Assembly (NCBI GenBank): GCA_963575745.1 | Contig: CAUYUJ010014623.1 | Coordinates: 50,001 to 114,000, forward strand | Length of the DNA stretch: 64,000 nucleotides | DNA from: Prorocentrum cordatum | Taxonomy: Eukaryota > Sar > Dinophyceae > Prorocentrales > Prorocentraceae | Direction: 5' to 3' | Part shown: piece after piece, positions 53,193 to 62,998 of the stretch | Layout: every line of letters begins with the position of its first letter | Position numbering within the stretch: the stretch's first letter is position 1 | Program-made: the position numbers and the translations under genes | Notes under the pieces: model-generated | What the model was told of the DNA's origin: nothing | Databases searched by the model: none | What the model saw: only the letters and a program-made list of their open reading frames with translations

Positions 53193-53719
53193 CTTCAGCG
53201 GGCGGAAAGCGGTAACAATTATTGTCAAAAGAGCGTCCCCATACTCTTTTTTATAACTATTTGGGAGTATGTCTCCTGTAGAGGGGCACGCCCGACTTCA
53301 GGGTTGACTGTGATGACGCGGCTAGTGTGCCAGAGAGCTAGCCGGCCCGTGCGACGTCCGCCCCCCGCGCGCGCCCCGGAGAAGGGGGCCCAGCGCCTAT
53401 CCGAGAGATGCGCGCGGAGTTCCGTCAGGTTGTGTGTTTCTGCCGCGTGTTGTTCTCCGGCGAAGGGTCAGAGGAGGAAAATGTACCCATATTCATGCAG
53501 TGGCGAAGCGTCCTGGCTTGCCTCTAGGCCCACCAAAGAATGTTCTAAGAACCTTTTGTGGTCTGCACGAATTTTTCTTAGAACATATTTGGCGGGGACT
53601 GTCAAGGTTTAACGCATCGAACTCATGTTCTCAGAACGTTTTTGGGGTTCTTGGAACATTTTTGGGTTCTTAGAGCATTTCGCGGTATGCCTATAGAAAT
53701 GCCGGGACGGTTCGGGTTG
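53193..53719. other. Region with a cluster of GTTCTTAGAAC palindromes
   Basis: Between 53532 and 53680 there are five versions of GTTCT(T/A/C)AGAAC or half of it, each next to an (A)TTTTTGG or ACATTT phrase: near 53540, 53577, 53631, 53653 and 53670. Upstream, TCAGAGGAGGAAAATGTACCC (53470) resembles 1050-1075. No gene. Confidence 0.55.
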
Positions 53720-54121
53720 ACCCAACATTCCTCTACCCGCGAAGCAGCAGACGGTCTCCTTGGCGGCGAAGGTCAAGGCGGTCGAGGAGCGTGAGAAGGC
53801 TTTCCAGGCGAAGGTCAAGGCCCTGCAGGACACCTCTGCCAAGGCCGGTGCCGGAGCGGGCCAGGAGAGCGCGCGACCCTGGGCCAAAGGGCCGAGCGAG
53901 GTCGAGAAGCGGCTGCGCAAGAAGAAGTGGCTCGAGGCGGAGTACGACTGCTCGTCGGGCCTGTGGGGGGAGGCGCTCGCTGAGGTGGAGGCGCAGCTGC
54001 GGTCAGCCCGTGAGTCACGGGACCGTGCCAAGGCCACGGCAGCGCAGCTACGCGATGCCAGCCTTCGTGCTGAGAAGGCGGCGTCCACGCTGGTCGCAGC
54101 GGAGTCGACGAGCCGAAATCC
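53720..54121 (+). pseudogene. LINE-C ORF1, first part
   Basis: Frame 3 is open from upstream of 53739 and reads KQQTVSLAAKVKAVEEREKA, FQAKVKALQD, a short Ala/Gly stretch, EVEKRLRKKKWLEAEYD, EALAEVEAQLRSARESRDRA and ASLRAEKAASTLVAAESTSR. Heptad-like Leu/Ala spacing between charged residues indicates a coiled coil. LINE ORF1 proteins of this kind bind element RNA. The frame stops at TAA 54132-54134, just inside the insert. Exact joining to 57355 continues the frame. Confidence 0.6.
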
Positions 54122-54629
54122 TTCACATCAGTAATTTTGGGTCTCGGAGCCCACAGGGCGGTTTTTCATGTTTTCCATTCGACGTTCCATGAAGCCCGAT
54201 GTCATTCCGAGGCCGCGCGTCGAACGTTTTCGATGGCGCGTCGCGTTATGCGATGTCACGTGCGTTGGGGTCGTCAAAGGCTTGCGTGCTCGTTGCGGAT
54301 CGGTTGATGTGGGCTGGGGTTTCTCAGGATTGTACATTTGCTTTGCGCTGGGGCGATTTCGACCCCCATCCTTGGCTGATCCACCCCGCGGGTAACGTCG
54401 CAGGAAGAGTTCGATCATTTCGTTCGTAGTGCCAGCGATGCTGTCGCGGACATTGACCGCGCCACGGGGGGGGGTCGTCCAGAAATTTCCTACCATATTG
54501 CAGTGTTGGTTCTTCGTTTTGAAGAGACACCGCCCCGCGTCATTCCTTCCGGCCCCCTCCCTCGTCCTCCCTCTTCGCGTATCTGCCCCTGCTCTCCGCG
54601 TGTCTCCGTCGTCATCGTCCATCGTCATC

Positions 54630-54722
54630 GTCGCCATCACCATCATCATCAGCATCATCAGCATTCTCGCCGTCTCCATCATCAATACCACCACCATCCT
54701 CATCAACATCATCAAAACACCC
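54630..54722. repeat. (CAT)n microsatellite
   Basis: CATCATCACC-type run inside the insert. Confidence 0.85.
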
Positions 54723-54774
54723 CCCTTGTTCCCCCGCGTCTCTGCTTCGCCACATCCCCCGCAAGTCTCGTGGC

Positions 54775-55205
54775 CTTGTGAGGTGCTCCACCGAAGGCCC
54801 CATCGGCAGGGTCCTTAGTGCGCCGCCCAGCCCATGTCGGCACGCCCCTCAGACGCTTCGTGTCCCCATGAGGAGCTCATCGGAGGTCCCGGCGGCAAGG
54901 TCCACATGCCGTCGCCCAGGCCACATTGATGACACCTTCAAACATTTCGTGCCCCTATAGGCAGCTCCACCAAAAAAAGGTCCCAGCGGCAGGTTTCCCA
55001 GGCCGCCGCCCAGCATATTTCGGCATACGTTTCACACGCTTCGTGGCCCCACGGGGAGCTACACCGACGGCCCCACAGGCAGGGCCCACAGGCCGCCGCC
55101 CAGCCCATTCCGTCATACGCTCACAAGCTTCGTGGCCCCATTGGGGAGCACCCCCGATGGCCCAAGCGACAGGGTCCACATGCCGTCGCCCAGCCCATGT
55201 CGTCC
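54775..55205. repeat. 90-bp satellite, about five units
   Basis: Units carry CGCTTCGTGGCCCCA(T/C)(A/G)GGGAGC, CACCGA(A/C)GGCCCCA, GGCAGG(G/T)(T/C)CCACA and GCCGCCGCCCAGCCCAT. The GCTTCGTG mark appears near 54855, 54942, 55037 and 55127, steps of 87-95 bp. Related units occur at 36905-37110. Confidence 0.75.
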
Positions 55206-55214
55206 ACGAGTGGC

Positions 55215-55640
55215 GCCCAGCACGGCTCCAAGAGCGCCCCAAGAGGCGCCGAGTAAGTTGCACCCTCATGCAAATAGTTTTTGTCACTTGTGGGGGTCCT
55301 CTTGGGGCCCTCTTGGAGCATTCTTGGGGCCCTCTGGGAGCGTTCTTGGGGCCTTCCCGGGGCCCCAGTGGGCCCTCGGAGGGCCCCAAGAACGTTCCCC
55401 GAGGGCCCCAAGAGGGACCCCCCAAAGTGGTACAAAGAATTCGCGCGAACGTGCAATCTGTTGTAGGCCTTTCGGGGCCCTCTGGGAGCTCTCTTGGGGC
55501 CCCCATTGGTGGCGCCTTGGGGCCTTGGGATGGCTCCAAGAGGCTTCGGGATTGCCCCAGACCGCCACAAGACAGCTCCGAGACGGCCGTCGAGCACCAC
55601 GGGTGAAAGCAAGTGAGGCTAGGGAACAGGGCCTCTGGTA
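55215..55640. repeat. CCCAAGAG/CTTGGGGC low-complexity block
   Basis: Words such as CTCTTGGGGCCCTC, GCCCCAAGAACG and CCCCAAGAGGG recur in both orientations every 15-30 bp, so the block is rich in potential hairpins. The same texture occurs in repeat D and near 20200. Confidence 0.7.
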
Positions 55641-55715
55641 AGCCGCCACTGCGCCCCCTGGACTACCCAGACAGCGAGGGGACCTGAAACGCCCTGGGGC
55701 TCCAGGGGCCCCAGA

Positions 55716-55771
55716 TTAGTGAAGTGAAGGTTTTTGCCATGCAAGCACCCCGAAATTCTTCACTTCACTAA
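55716..55771. repeat. Small inverted repeat
   Basis: TTAGTGAAGTGAAG (55716-55729) and CTTCACTTCACTAA (55758-55771) are perfect 14-bp complements around 28 nt. Confidence 0.75.
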
Positions 55772-56009
55772 ACCGGACCCAGGACGAACTCGCTACGCTC
55801 CAGTCCCGCGGGAGATCCAAGACTCCCGCCGCCGCCCGGGGACGTTGCTGCATTGCGGTGCTCTGGTCACTGTTAATGGCTTCCGCGGGCTGCAGCGGCT
55901 CACTTCCATGACTACCCCGACTCACGAATCCAGTGGTTGGTCTGGCTCTATGGGTTGGTTTCGTTGTGTCGGTTGATTTTATGCTTGGTTGGCGGTCGGT
56001 GGATTTCGC

Positions 56010-56235
56010 GTTGTTCATTGGTGTCGTGAAGTGATTTGTCGTTTGGTTGGTCAGTGCCGTTTTGTTGATTCGTGCCGTTTTGTTGGTTGGTGTCGTTTCG
56101 TTGGTTGGTGTCGTTTTGTTGCTTGGTGTCGTTTTGTTGCTTGGTGTCCTTTTGTTGGCCGGTGTCGATTTGTTGGTTTGTTGGTTGGTGTCGGTTTGTT
56201 GGTTGGTGTCGTTTTGTTGCTTGGCGTCGTCCTGG
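56010..56235. repeat. 22-bp minisatellite
   Basis: Units GTTGGTTGGTGTCGTTTT with variants GTTGCTTGGTGTC, period about 22 bp. The minus strand reads repeated Asn-Asp-Thr-Asn-Gln-Gln and is not a gene. Confidence 0.85.
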
Positions 56236-56439
56236 CGGCGTGGCCGATAATCGGCGGCCTGCAATGGCGCCAGGATTTGTTTCGGGCCAGCCTTGATCGC
56301 CCTCATCATTCTCATATTCGTCAGCGTCAGCACTCGTCGCCCCCATCCGCGCACACATGCGGCCCTGGTACGGCTCTCACGCGGCCCTGCGAAGGCCTTC
56401 ACTGTGCTCCCCAAAGCTTTCTGAGGGGCCCCCCAGAGG

Positions 56440-57060
56440 CCCCAAGAGGGCACTGGAAATTGTCGCTTCCAACTCCGCCAGGCGGAGGTCAACAAGGGTC
56501 TCACTGGTGCACTTCCAGGAATCGTCGTTCGATCCTCTTGGGGCCCTCCTGGGGCCTTCTGGAGCCGTCTTGGAAGCTCCGAGCGGCTCCATGAAGGCGC
56601 CGGGCGATATCGCTTCCAATTCCGCCAGGTGGAGTTAGACCAGGGGCTCACTGAGGCCCCTTTTTGCGCCCTCCTCTGCCTTTGAAAAAGCCCCGATGGG
56701 GTTCTTCAGTGCCGTCTTAGGGCCCCTAAGAGGCCTCCAGTAGGGTATTGAAGTTATCGCTTCCAACTCCGCCACGCGGAATTGAACCCAGGGCGGCTCT
56801 GTATGGCCTTTTCGGGGCCTTCTTAGAGCTTTTCTGAGGCCCTAAGTGGGCCCTGGGAGGTGTCATTTTCACGGGCGTTGAAAGTGACACCGCGGAGGGC
56901 CCTCTTGGGCCCTTCTTGGGGCCTCTCTTGGGTCCCTCTGGGAGCCCTCTTGGTGCCGCCCTGGGGCCTTCTCGGGGCCTTCTTGGAGCCTTTCTGGTGC
57001 TCTTTAAGTGGGCCCTGGGAGGTGTCACTTTCACGGGCGCTGAAAGTGACACATCGAAGG
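56440..57060. repeat. About 147-bp repeat with embedded hairpins
   Basis: ATCGCTTCCAA(C/T)TCCGCCA starts near 56462, 56609 and 56757, steps of 147-148 bp, each with the palindrome TCCGCCAGGCGGA or a variant. The next two units, about 160 bp apart, instead carry GTGTCA(C/T)TTTCACGGGCG and TGAAAGTGACAC. That is a 12-bp perfect stem in the second (57023 on) and one mismatch in the first (56862 on). Confidence 0.7.
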
Positions 57061-57330
57061 GCCCGCTTTCCCTCGTAGCGCTGCCCGTGGCCGGGGCATT
57101 GTGCAGCGCATCCCTCGTCGAACGTATTTTGTCGGACGCGTGGTCGAATTCCGCCAGTTCGGTCGAGATGGTGGTCAAGCGGTTCGGTTGCAATGTAGCC
57201 ATGCGGATCTGAGCTTACCATTTCTTGCCATTTTGGCGGGGATCGCAGGAGCTTTTGTGTTGTGATCAACTGTGCTCGATATATCCAGCGGCAGCGTTTC
57301 ATCCCAATATATTATTTTGAAAAAAGTCAG

Positions 57331-57955
57331 CAGGGGCCAAATTGCTGATGTGAAGCAACATAGGTCTCGTACGGAGGCCGAGGAGCAGCGGTGCCAGGCA
57401 GCGCTGCAGGCTGCACGCGCCACGGCGCTGGAGGCCAAGCAGGCCGAGGAGGCGGCTCGCGCGCACCAGGTCGAGGTCCAGGCGCGTGTCGCTGCCGAAG
57501 GGCCGAGCCGAGGTGTCGCCAACGATGTGGACGTGCTCCGAGTGCAGTGCGTCGTCCACCTTGCAGGCCGAGTGGGCGCCAGCCTCGACGAGCTTGGGCT
57601 GGCAGCGGGCCTCACCAAGCTGGCGGCCGACCTGGAGCGGAGGGCTGCTGAGGAGTTGGCTGCAGCTCTTGGTGGTGAGCCACCTGCTGCTGGTGGGGGC
57701 GATGCCGCACCGCCTGGAGGCCCAGGGCAGCCAGCAGCTGCCCCAAGGGGAGCGCCAGGAGGTGGAGGTGAGCCAGCAGCACCTGCGATGGCCGTGGATG
57801 AAGAAGCTGCGCCCCTCACCGAGGAAGAGGAGGCATGGCTTCCAGGTGCAGCTGCAGCGCCTGACGGAGCCACCCAGCCAGACCAGCACAATCGCTACGT
57901 CGAGGTGCTGCAGCAGGCGTACTCACGGCTGGCGAAGAGGCAACGGCAAGGGTAA
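57331..57955 (+). pseudogene. LINE-C ORF1, second part
   Basis: Frame 2 continues the coiled coil: RSRTEAEEQRCQAALQAARA, ALEAKQAEEAARAHQVEVQA, then a more globular stretch (VQCVVHLAGRVGASLDELGL). A Gly/Pro/Ala-rich linker and an acidic end with EEAAPLTEEEEAWL follow, and the C-terminus is basic (YSRLAKRQRQG). The stop TAA at 57953-57955 overlaps or abuts the start of the ORF2 frame. An RNA-binding ORF1 role is inferred from position and coiled coil only. Confidence 0.6.
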
Positions 57956-59448
57956 TGCGCTGCTCTACGTGGTGCTGGAGGGTTCAAGGATCGGGTTCGC
58001 GCCGTCTCTGTGGGCACAGGAGGTCAGGCAGTTGCTGCGGGACTTCAACCTCGTGGTGCCGTGGAGCGCTGGGGACGAGGTTCGAGATGACAGCGGTGGT
58101 CCCGAGGTTCTCCCCTGTGTGTGTGTGGGAATGGCAGTCCGATGTCCATCCAGCCAGGCAGCCGTATGGAATCGCGGATATGGGCCAATTCAAATGGAGG
58201 AGGCTGCGGACACGGATGCGAGGCCCCGCTGCGCCACAGGAGGGCATAGGTAATTGCGAGAGGGCCCGCCGTCCTGGCGCAGCAGCACCGGGGGCTTGCC
58301 CCGTTCGCCCTCTCGGAAGCCCAGCAGCGGCGAGCGCGCCCTTGAGAGGGCTCGCCGCGGCGTTGGCAAAGGCGGGGGAAGAGCAGCTGTTGCGGCGCCG
58401 TGGGCGCGAGAAACATGGCGAGGAGTGGCAGGTGGCCATTCTCGACTTCAACGCTTTCAGTAACTTCGACAAGTGCATGGAGGTGAAGGAGTTGCAGTGC
58501 TGCGCCGCGGTGCTGTTCCAGGAGACCAGGTTGACGGCTGGCAGGGGCAGCGACGCGGAGGCCCAGGTGCGCGCAGCAGGTTGGAGAGGACGGTGTACAG
58601 CAGCCATCGCTTCCGAGGCTGGAGGTCTTGGCGCTGGAGGGCTGCTGACGATGGTCAGGGAGATGCATGGTTTGGCGGAGCTGAGGGTGAAGCAACTGGC
58701 AATGGTGGTGCCAGGCAGGATGCACGTGGCCTGCTACTCAGGGGTGTGCAAGGGTGGCGCCCAGCTCATCAACGTGTACCTGGAGGCTGGCGTTGGGCTG
58801 AACCAGACCAGCAGGAGGGCGTTGCTCGATCTAGCGAGGTGTCTCGAGCAGTTCAGGAGGCCGTGCGCCGTAGGAGGCGACTTCAAAGCGGAGCACGGCG
58901 AGCTGGCGCAGGGCGGCCTCCCGCAGCGCTTCGACGCGGAGGTCGCGAGGCCAGCGGTGGTGACGCGCACCGCCCCGGGCAGGATCATCTACTTCTCGTT
59001 GGTCTCGCGCGAGACGCAGGTAGTCAGTGTGCAGGTGGTGCATGGCTCGCTTGTGTTTCCCCATTCGCCCGTCATCCTGAACGCCAAGGTTCTCGGAGCA
59101 CGGCAGTGGCAACAGATCGCGCAGGCGCCCAAGCTCTTCCCCAGTGTAAGGCCGTTGGGCTGCTGCAGGTCTGACCCGGGTGCCAAGCGGGTCGAAGTCG
59201 GGCAGTCAGCGCAGCGGGTGCTCCATGGAGTGCGAGGAGATGCAGCGGGGGACGCGAGCATGGCTGGTCGGCCCACGGCGTCGACGGTGGCCTGGTGCAG
59301 GTTCCTCACTGCAGAGGAGCAAGACTTGGTGGAAATATTTCAAGTTGAAGAAAATGCACATCGGTGCGTCGGGCGCCCCGAACGCGCAGTCACCAAGCGG
59401 GCGCGGCACGGCAGTCAAAGGGGCGCGGTCGCCAAGGATCACGGCTGA
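57955..59448 (+). pseudogene. LINE-C ORF2, endonuclease (EEP) part
   Basis: Frame 1, 497 codons. After a variable N-terminal stretch the EEP domain begins near 58435 with AILDFNAFSNFDK. The motif FQETRL (catalytic Glu, 58522-58524), GGLLTMVR and CAVGGDFKAEHGEL (GDFN-like, 58873-58890) follow, then IIYFSLVS, where the usual I-D-Y-F Asp has become Ile. VFPHSPVIL (59056-59075) has His where S-D-H is typical. The loss of the Asp suggests an inactive nuclease. The domain would nick target DNA. The frame continues into the pre-RT linker and stops at 59448. Confidence 0.65.
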
Positions 59449-60860
59449 GGCGGCATGGCTGGCCAGGGTGGCCAACTGCTTGGGGGCGGCGGCGCAGGGC
59501 CCGAGGCCCGGGGAGAAGGCGGCGGCGCTGAGGGGCCTTCCCCGTCTGGCGCGGGGCGCGCCGCAGCGGCTGCAGGCCGTGGCTGACCAGTAGCAGGCCT
59601 CCGGCGCCCACCACGCCGTGGGCTCGGCTGGAGCAGCGCTGCGGTGGCGGGAGGCAGCGCAGGGCGAAGAGGTTAGCCGTGCGCCCGCCGAGGCGTTGCG
59701 CTGGATAGCTGAGCAGGCACGCGCTGATGCTCAAGCCTAGGCGCAGCGGGACCCGGGGGATAGAGGGCGGCAGTTCGACGAGTGGACCCAGCTGCAGTTG
59801 CGAGGAGGAGCATGAGGGTTACACGCCGTCACGCGCGTACCCATCGGTTGGCAGGACAGCCCAGCTGACCGGGGGCAGGCGCGGGGCACGCCAGCCAGCC
59901 AGGAGATAGAGGTACGCCAGTTGGGAGAGGAGTGGCGGAGGCTATGGAGGGCCGAGCGCGAGCAGGTCAGCGCGCGCTGGCCCAAGGACCTGGGCGAGCG
60001 CCCTCCCAGGCCCTCCGTGGACGAGCTGAGGGAGCGTCTGAGGGCCTTGCGGCACGGCGCAGCAGCCTCCTTCGAGGGCATTCGTCCGAGGCAGCTGCTG
60101 GAGCTGTGCGATGGGGCGTTGGAGACGCTGACCGACGTCCTGATGGAGGTGGAAAGAGCAGCGGAGTGGCCCAGCCTCGCCACCAAAGTGCGCTTCCTCG
60201 CGAAGCGGCTGGGCGGAGCACGGCCGATCGCGATCATCATGGCGTTGGCGAGGGCGCAGGCTCGCCCCGGGATCTGGGCCGCCCGAGGCCGCGGGCGTGA
60301 AAGGGCGGCGCGGCAGCAGGCGGCGGAGTGCGAGTGGGCGACGGCCAAAGGGCGCCAAGAGCGAGATCCAGAAGCGCCGGTGTCGGTGCTCGTGATGATC
60401 GGCCTGCTGAAGGCGCGCGAGCAAGTGCGTCGCCGCCACCTCGTCGAGACAGCGGTCAGGACTGGCTTCCCGCTGTGGCAGTTGAAGCTACATATCGACA
60501 TGCACCGCTCGCCCCGACGGTTGGCTCTCGGCGTTGGCGCGGGCGGCGAGCTTCAGGCCAAGCGGTTTTGCCTGGGGACGGGTTCGCCGCGCTTGTGCTC
60601 AAGATGCTGCTCTTGGCTCCGTTGGATAGGCTACGCGTGGCGCACCCGACAGTGGGGCTCAAGGTCGCGGTCAACGACGTCATTGTGAAGAGGACAGGCA
60701 GTTTGGCGAGGACAGTGCGTGAGGTAGGAGATGCCGTCTTCAGGCACACGGCGTTGCTAGGCGAGGCGGGCTTGCAGGTCGCGAAGAAGAAGTCGCGAAC
60801 CCTGGCAAGTCACCCGAAAGCGCGCAGCACTTGCGCAGCGCCTGAGGAGGCCGCTGGGCG
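59449..60860 (+). pseudogene. LINE-C ORF2, reverse transcriptase part
   Basis: Frame 2 (to 59593 and 59921-60560) reads WLARVANCLGAAAQG, then GIRPRQLLELCDGALETLTD, EWPSLATKVRFLAKRLGGAR and PIAIIMALARAQAR, which match the fingers and palm (L-x-K-x-x-G-G-x-R-P-I). GFPLWQLKLHIDMHRSPRRL follows. A frameshift near 60560 leads to GDGFAALVLKMLLLAPLDRL, then LKVAVNDVIVKRTG (about 60660-60700). The catalytic YADD-type box is there AVND, with the first Asp changed to Asn. The gap 59594-59920 has stops in the coding frame. RT activity is not expected. Confidence 0.65.
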
Positions 60861-62998
60861 TGATCGATGTCGAGCAGGATCGGGACCTGGGCGTCGACTT
60901 CAGCGGCGGCAAGAGGATATACAGAGCAGTGAGCGGGCAGAGGCTGCAGGCGGCGCAGCAGAGGTCGAAGAGGTTCGGAGTGCTCAAGAAGGGCAAGGTG
61001 AAGAGGAGGGCGGCCAGCAGGGTCGTCAAGACAGGGCTGCAACCCAGTGTCGCGCATGGGGTGGCGGTGTCAGGCATGGCGACGGGCGTGCTGGACAAGG
61101 CTAGGAGCTTGGCCTTTTGCGCGACGGCACCCAGCACGGCGGGTAGGTCGCGCGCGTTCTCCCTGATGCTGCAGCCTGGCCTGGATCCCGTCATCCACGC
61201 GACGCTGGCGCTCGTGATGAGGCTGCTCCGAGCGCGATGGGAAGGCTGGGTCCCGTCTCACATGATGGATTTTTGCTTGTGCGACGACAGGGCCGCGAAT
61301 TGGGCGCACGTCCAAGGCCCGATGTCGGCTGTTGTGGTGACGTTGAGGCGCGCGGGCTGGCACGTCAAGGACCACGAGCGGTGGAAGTGGCGCGACGGGT
61401 CGATCCCGAGGCCCTTCGACGCCGCCCCCTGGGTCGTCAAGAAGCTGCTGCTGAGGGCCATTGAGCCGCGACAGTGGCAGCAAGTGGCCGCCTCGCCAGG
61501 CTGCGAGCACCTGGCCAGCGGCGGGGTCCTTGAGCCGCTAGCGCGGCTCACGGCATCGGGCATCGTCAGCGGCGTGCGCGAGCAGAGAGATCCAGGGCAG
61601 AGGGTCAGCAGGAGGGCGAGGCTCACCGCGGAGGAGAAGGGCTACGTAACTTCGCTGGTCACCCACGGACAGCGGCCGCAGGCGAGGAAGGCGGATGCAG
61701 GCACGGTGGCCTCGGGCGCGTGTCTCCTACGCTGGGCGAGAGGCGCGCCGTTGCACAGGCATTGCGACTGCGACGCTTGGAAGGAGGTGCTGACTACGCC
61801 GGGTGCGGTTTCCTCCCTGAGAGCCAGATCGGACACGCAGGAGGCGGTGCTGATGCTGGAGAGGTGCCCGTGGCCAGCCCAGTCGGGCCTCTGCGGGCCC
61901 GCGCCTTCCAGCGGCATCTGCTGGCGAGGACAGCATGACGGGGTCGTGCCGCCAGGGGGGGGCTACTTGGGCGGGTCGGCGCTCGAGGTTGAGTTCGACG
62001 GCTACGCGCCCGTGGGTTGGGGCCTGGTGGCGCTCAAGCCTGATGGCGATGAGTGCCTCATGTCGGTCGCGGGTCAGTTGTGCGGGCAGTGCGTGGACAT
62101 CAACGGCGGGGAGTTCATGGCCTTTATCATCCTGATGCGGGTGGGGATGGCTCCCATCGTGGCGGTCGTGGATTCCAAGTGCGTGTGCAACGGGGTCGTG
62201 AAGGCTGGTCGTGCAGGCGTCGCGCGCTACTGCCACGCGCGGGGGCATTTGCGGCGCGCGGCCTGGGTGCGAGCACGCCAGACACAGCGACAGGTGCGTG
62301 ATGGAGAGATAACCTACCGTGACTGGCTGGGCAACAAGCGCGCTGACGCGGCAGCCAGGTCAGCAGCGGAGGCAGGCAGGATTGCGGCTGCGGGTCGCGC
62401 TAAGCTGCAGGCCGAATGTAGCCTCGTGGACGGGGTCGCGATGTGGTGCAGTGCCGTGGGCAGCTGGGCCCAGGGCAGCGACGCGCGTCACAGGAAGGCG
62501 ATGCCACAGGGCGCAGTGGGCGGCCGAGCAGCGAGGAAGGAGGACGCCAGCAATGCGCGCGACCTGCGCGGAGCTCCGGGGAAGCAGCGGCGCACGCTGC
62601 AGGTGGCAGAGTCGGCAAGGCGAGCTCCCAGGCTCCATCCTGGGGGAGGCGATGAAGGCGAACGGTGCGCTGAAGGCCCGCGGTCTGCCGGCCCATCGAC
62701 TCGTTGGGATCGAGCCGCAGGTGGGCGCGCAGCTGGAGAGGAAGGTGCCCCTGGTGGCGCGCCTTTGCGGCGGGGCCACTGGCGCGGCGCGAGCCGGCAG
62801 CTTCGCCGGGCGCTGCGAGCCGCCGACACCTACGGACAAGGCGGCGGTGGCGAGGCTGGAGAGCAAGCTGGCGCCCAAGGTGTCCAGCAGAGTGGCCGTC
62901 GAGGTGCGCGACCTCGTCGAGGGCGGCAGCGCTGCCACTGCACTGACGTCCAGCCAGGCTGCCGCATGGAATCGCGGTTGTGTGCCAGTTCAAGTTGA
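60860..62998 (+). CDS. LINE-C ORF2 C-terminal 712-codon open frame: RT thumb, connection, RNase H
   Basis: The frame is intact to TGA at 62996-62998, but its biological start lies upstream beyond the frameshift; the ATG at 60860 is only the first in frame. Residues 1-140 continue the RT thumb. HVQGPMSAVVVTLRRAGW (about 61310-61360) is shared with LINE-B. CLLRWARGAPLHRHCDCDAW (61726-61785) is a Cys/His cluster. RNase H spans about 61970-62390 with the likely catalytic tetrad Asp 61997, Glu 62111, Asp 62171 and Asp 62345 (contexts VEFDGYAP, NGGEFMAF, VVDSKCVCNG and GNKRADAAA). RNase H removes the RNA template strand. The final 200 residues are basic and low in similarity. Confidence 0.7.
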   Translation: MIDVEQDRDLGVDFSGGKRIYRAVSGQRLQAAQQRSKRFGVLKKGKVKRRAASRVVKTGLQPSVAHGVAVSGMATGVLDKARSLAFCATAPSTAGRSRAFSLMLQPGLDPVIHATLALVMRLLRARWEGWVPSHMMDFCLCDDRAANWAHVQGPMSAVVVTLRRAGWHVKDHERWKWRDGSIPRPFDAAPWVVKKLLLRAIEPRQWQQVAASPGCEHLASGGVLEPLARLTASGIVSGVREQRDPGQRVSRRARLTAEEKGYVTSLVTHGQRPQARKADAGTVASGACLLRWARGAPLHRHCDCDAWKEVLTTPGAVSSLRARSDTQEAVLMLERCPWPAQSGLCGPAPSSGICWRGQHDGVVPPGGGYLGGSALEVEFDGYAPVGWGLVALKPDGDECLMSVAGQLCGQCVDINGGEFMAFIILMRVGMAPIVAVVDSKCVCNGVVKAGRAGVARYCHARGHLRRAAWVRARQTQRQVRDGEITYRDWLGNKRADAAARSAAEAGRIAAAGRAKLQAECSLVDGVAMWCSAVGSWAQGSDARHRKAMPQGAVGGRAARKEDASNARDLRGAPGKQRRTLQVAESARRAPRLHPGGGDEGERCAEGPRSAGPSTRWDRAAGGRAAGEEGAPGGAPLRRGHWRGASRQLRRALRAADTYGQGGGGEAGEQAGAQGVQQSGRRGARPRRGRQRCHCTDVQPGCRMESRLCASSS

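Larger units (their letters stand above)
54122..57354. mobile_element. 3233-bp insert with terminal inverted repeats inside LINE-C ORF1
   Basis: The left end TTCACATCAGTAATTTTGG (54122-54140) is the inverted counterpart of the right end CCAAATTGCTGATGTGAA (57337-57354), with one substitution and one indel. Deleting 54122-57354 joins aat-cc to g-caa and keeps the ORF1 coiled-coil frame. Alternatively a GT at 54131 and an AG ending at 57330 delimit a 3200-bp segment whose removal also keeps frame. No target-site duplication was found. The interior is tandem repeats (next entries) plus an unrecognised 54150-54600 segment. No transposase is visible, so it would be non-autonomous. Confidence 0.7.
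53720..62998 (+). mobile_element. LINE-C: non-LTR retrotransposon interrupted by a 3.2-kb insert
   Basis: Order: coiled-coil ORF1 (split), ORF2 endonuclease, RT, connection with Cys/His, RNase H. It is the best preserved element here, needing only about three frame corrections in ORF2. The long final frame of 712 codons is intact. The insert at 54122-57354 lies within ORF1. The 5' end is truncated, since no initiator ATG fits upstream of the coiled coil. Confidence 0.8.
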
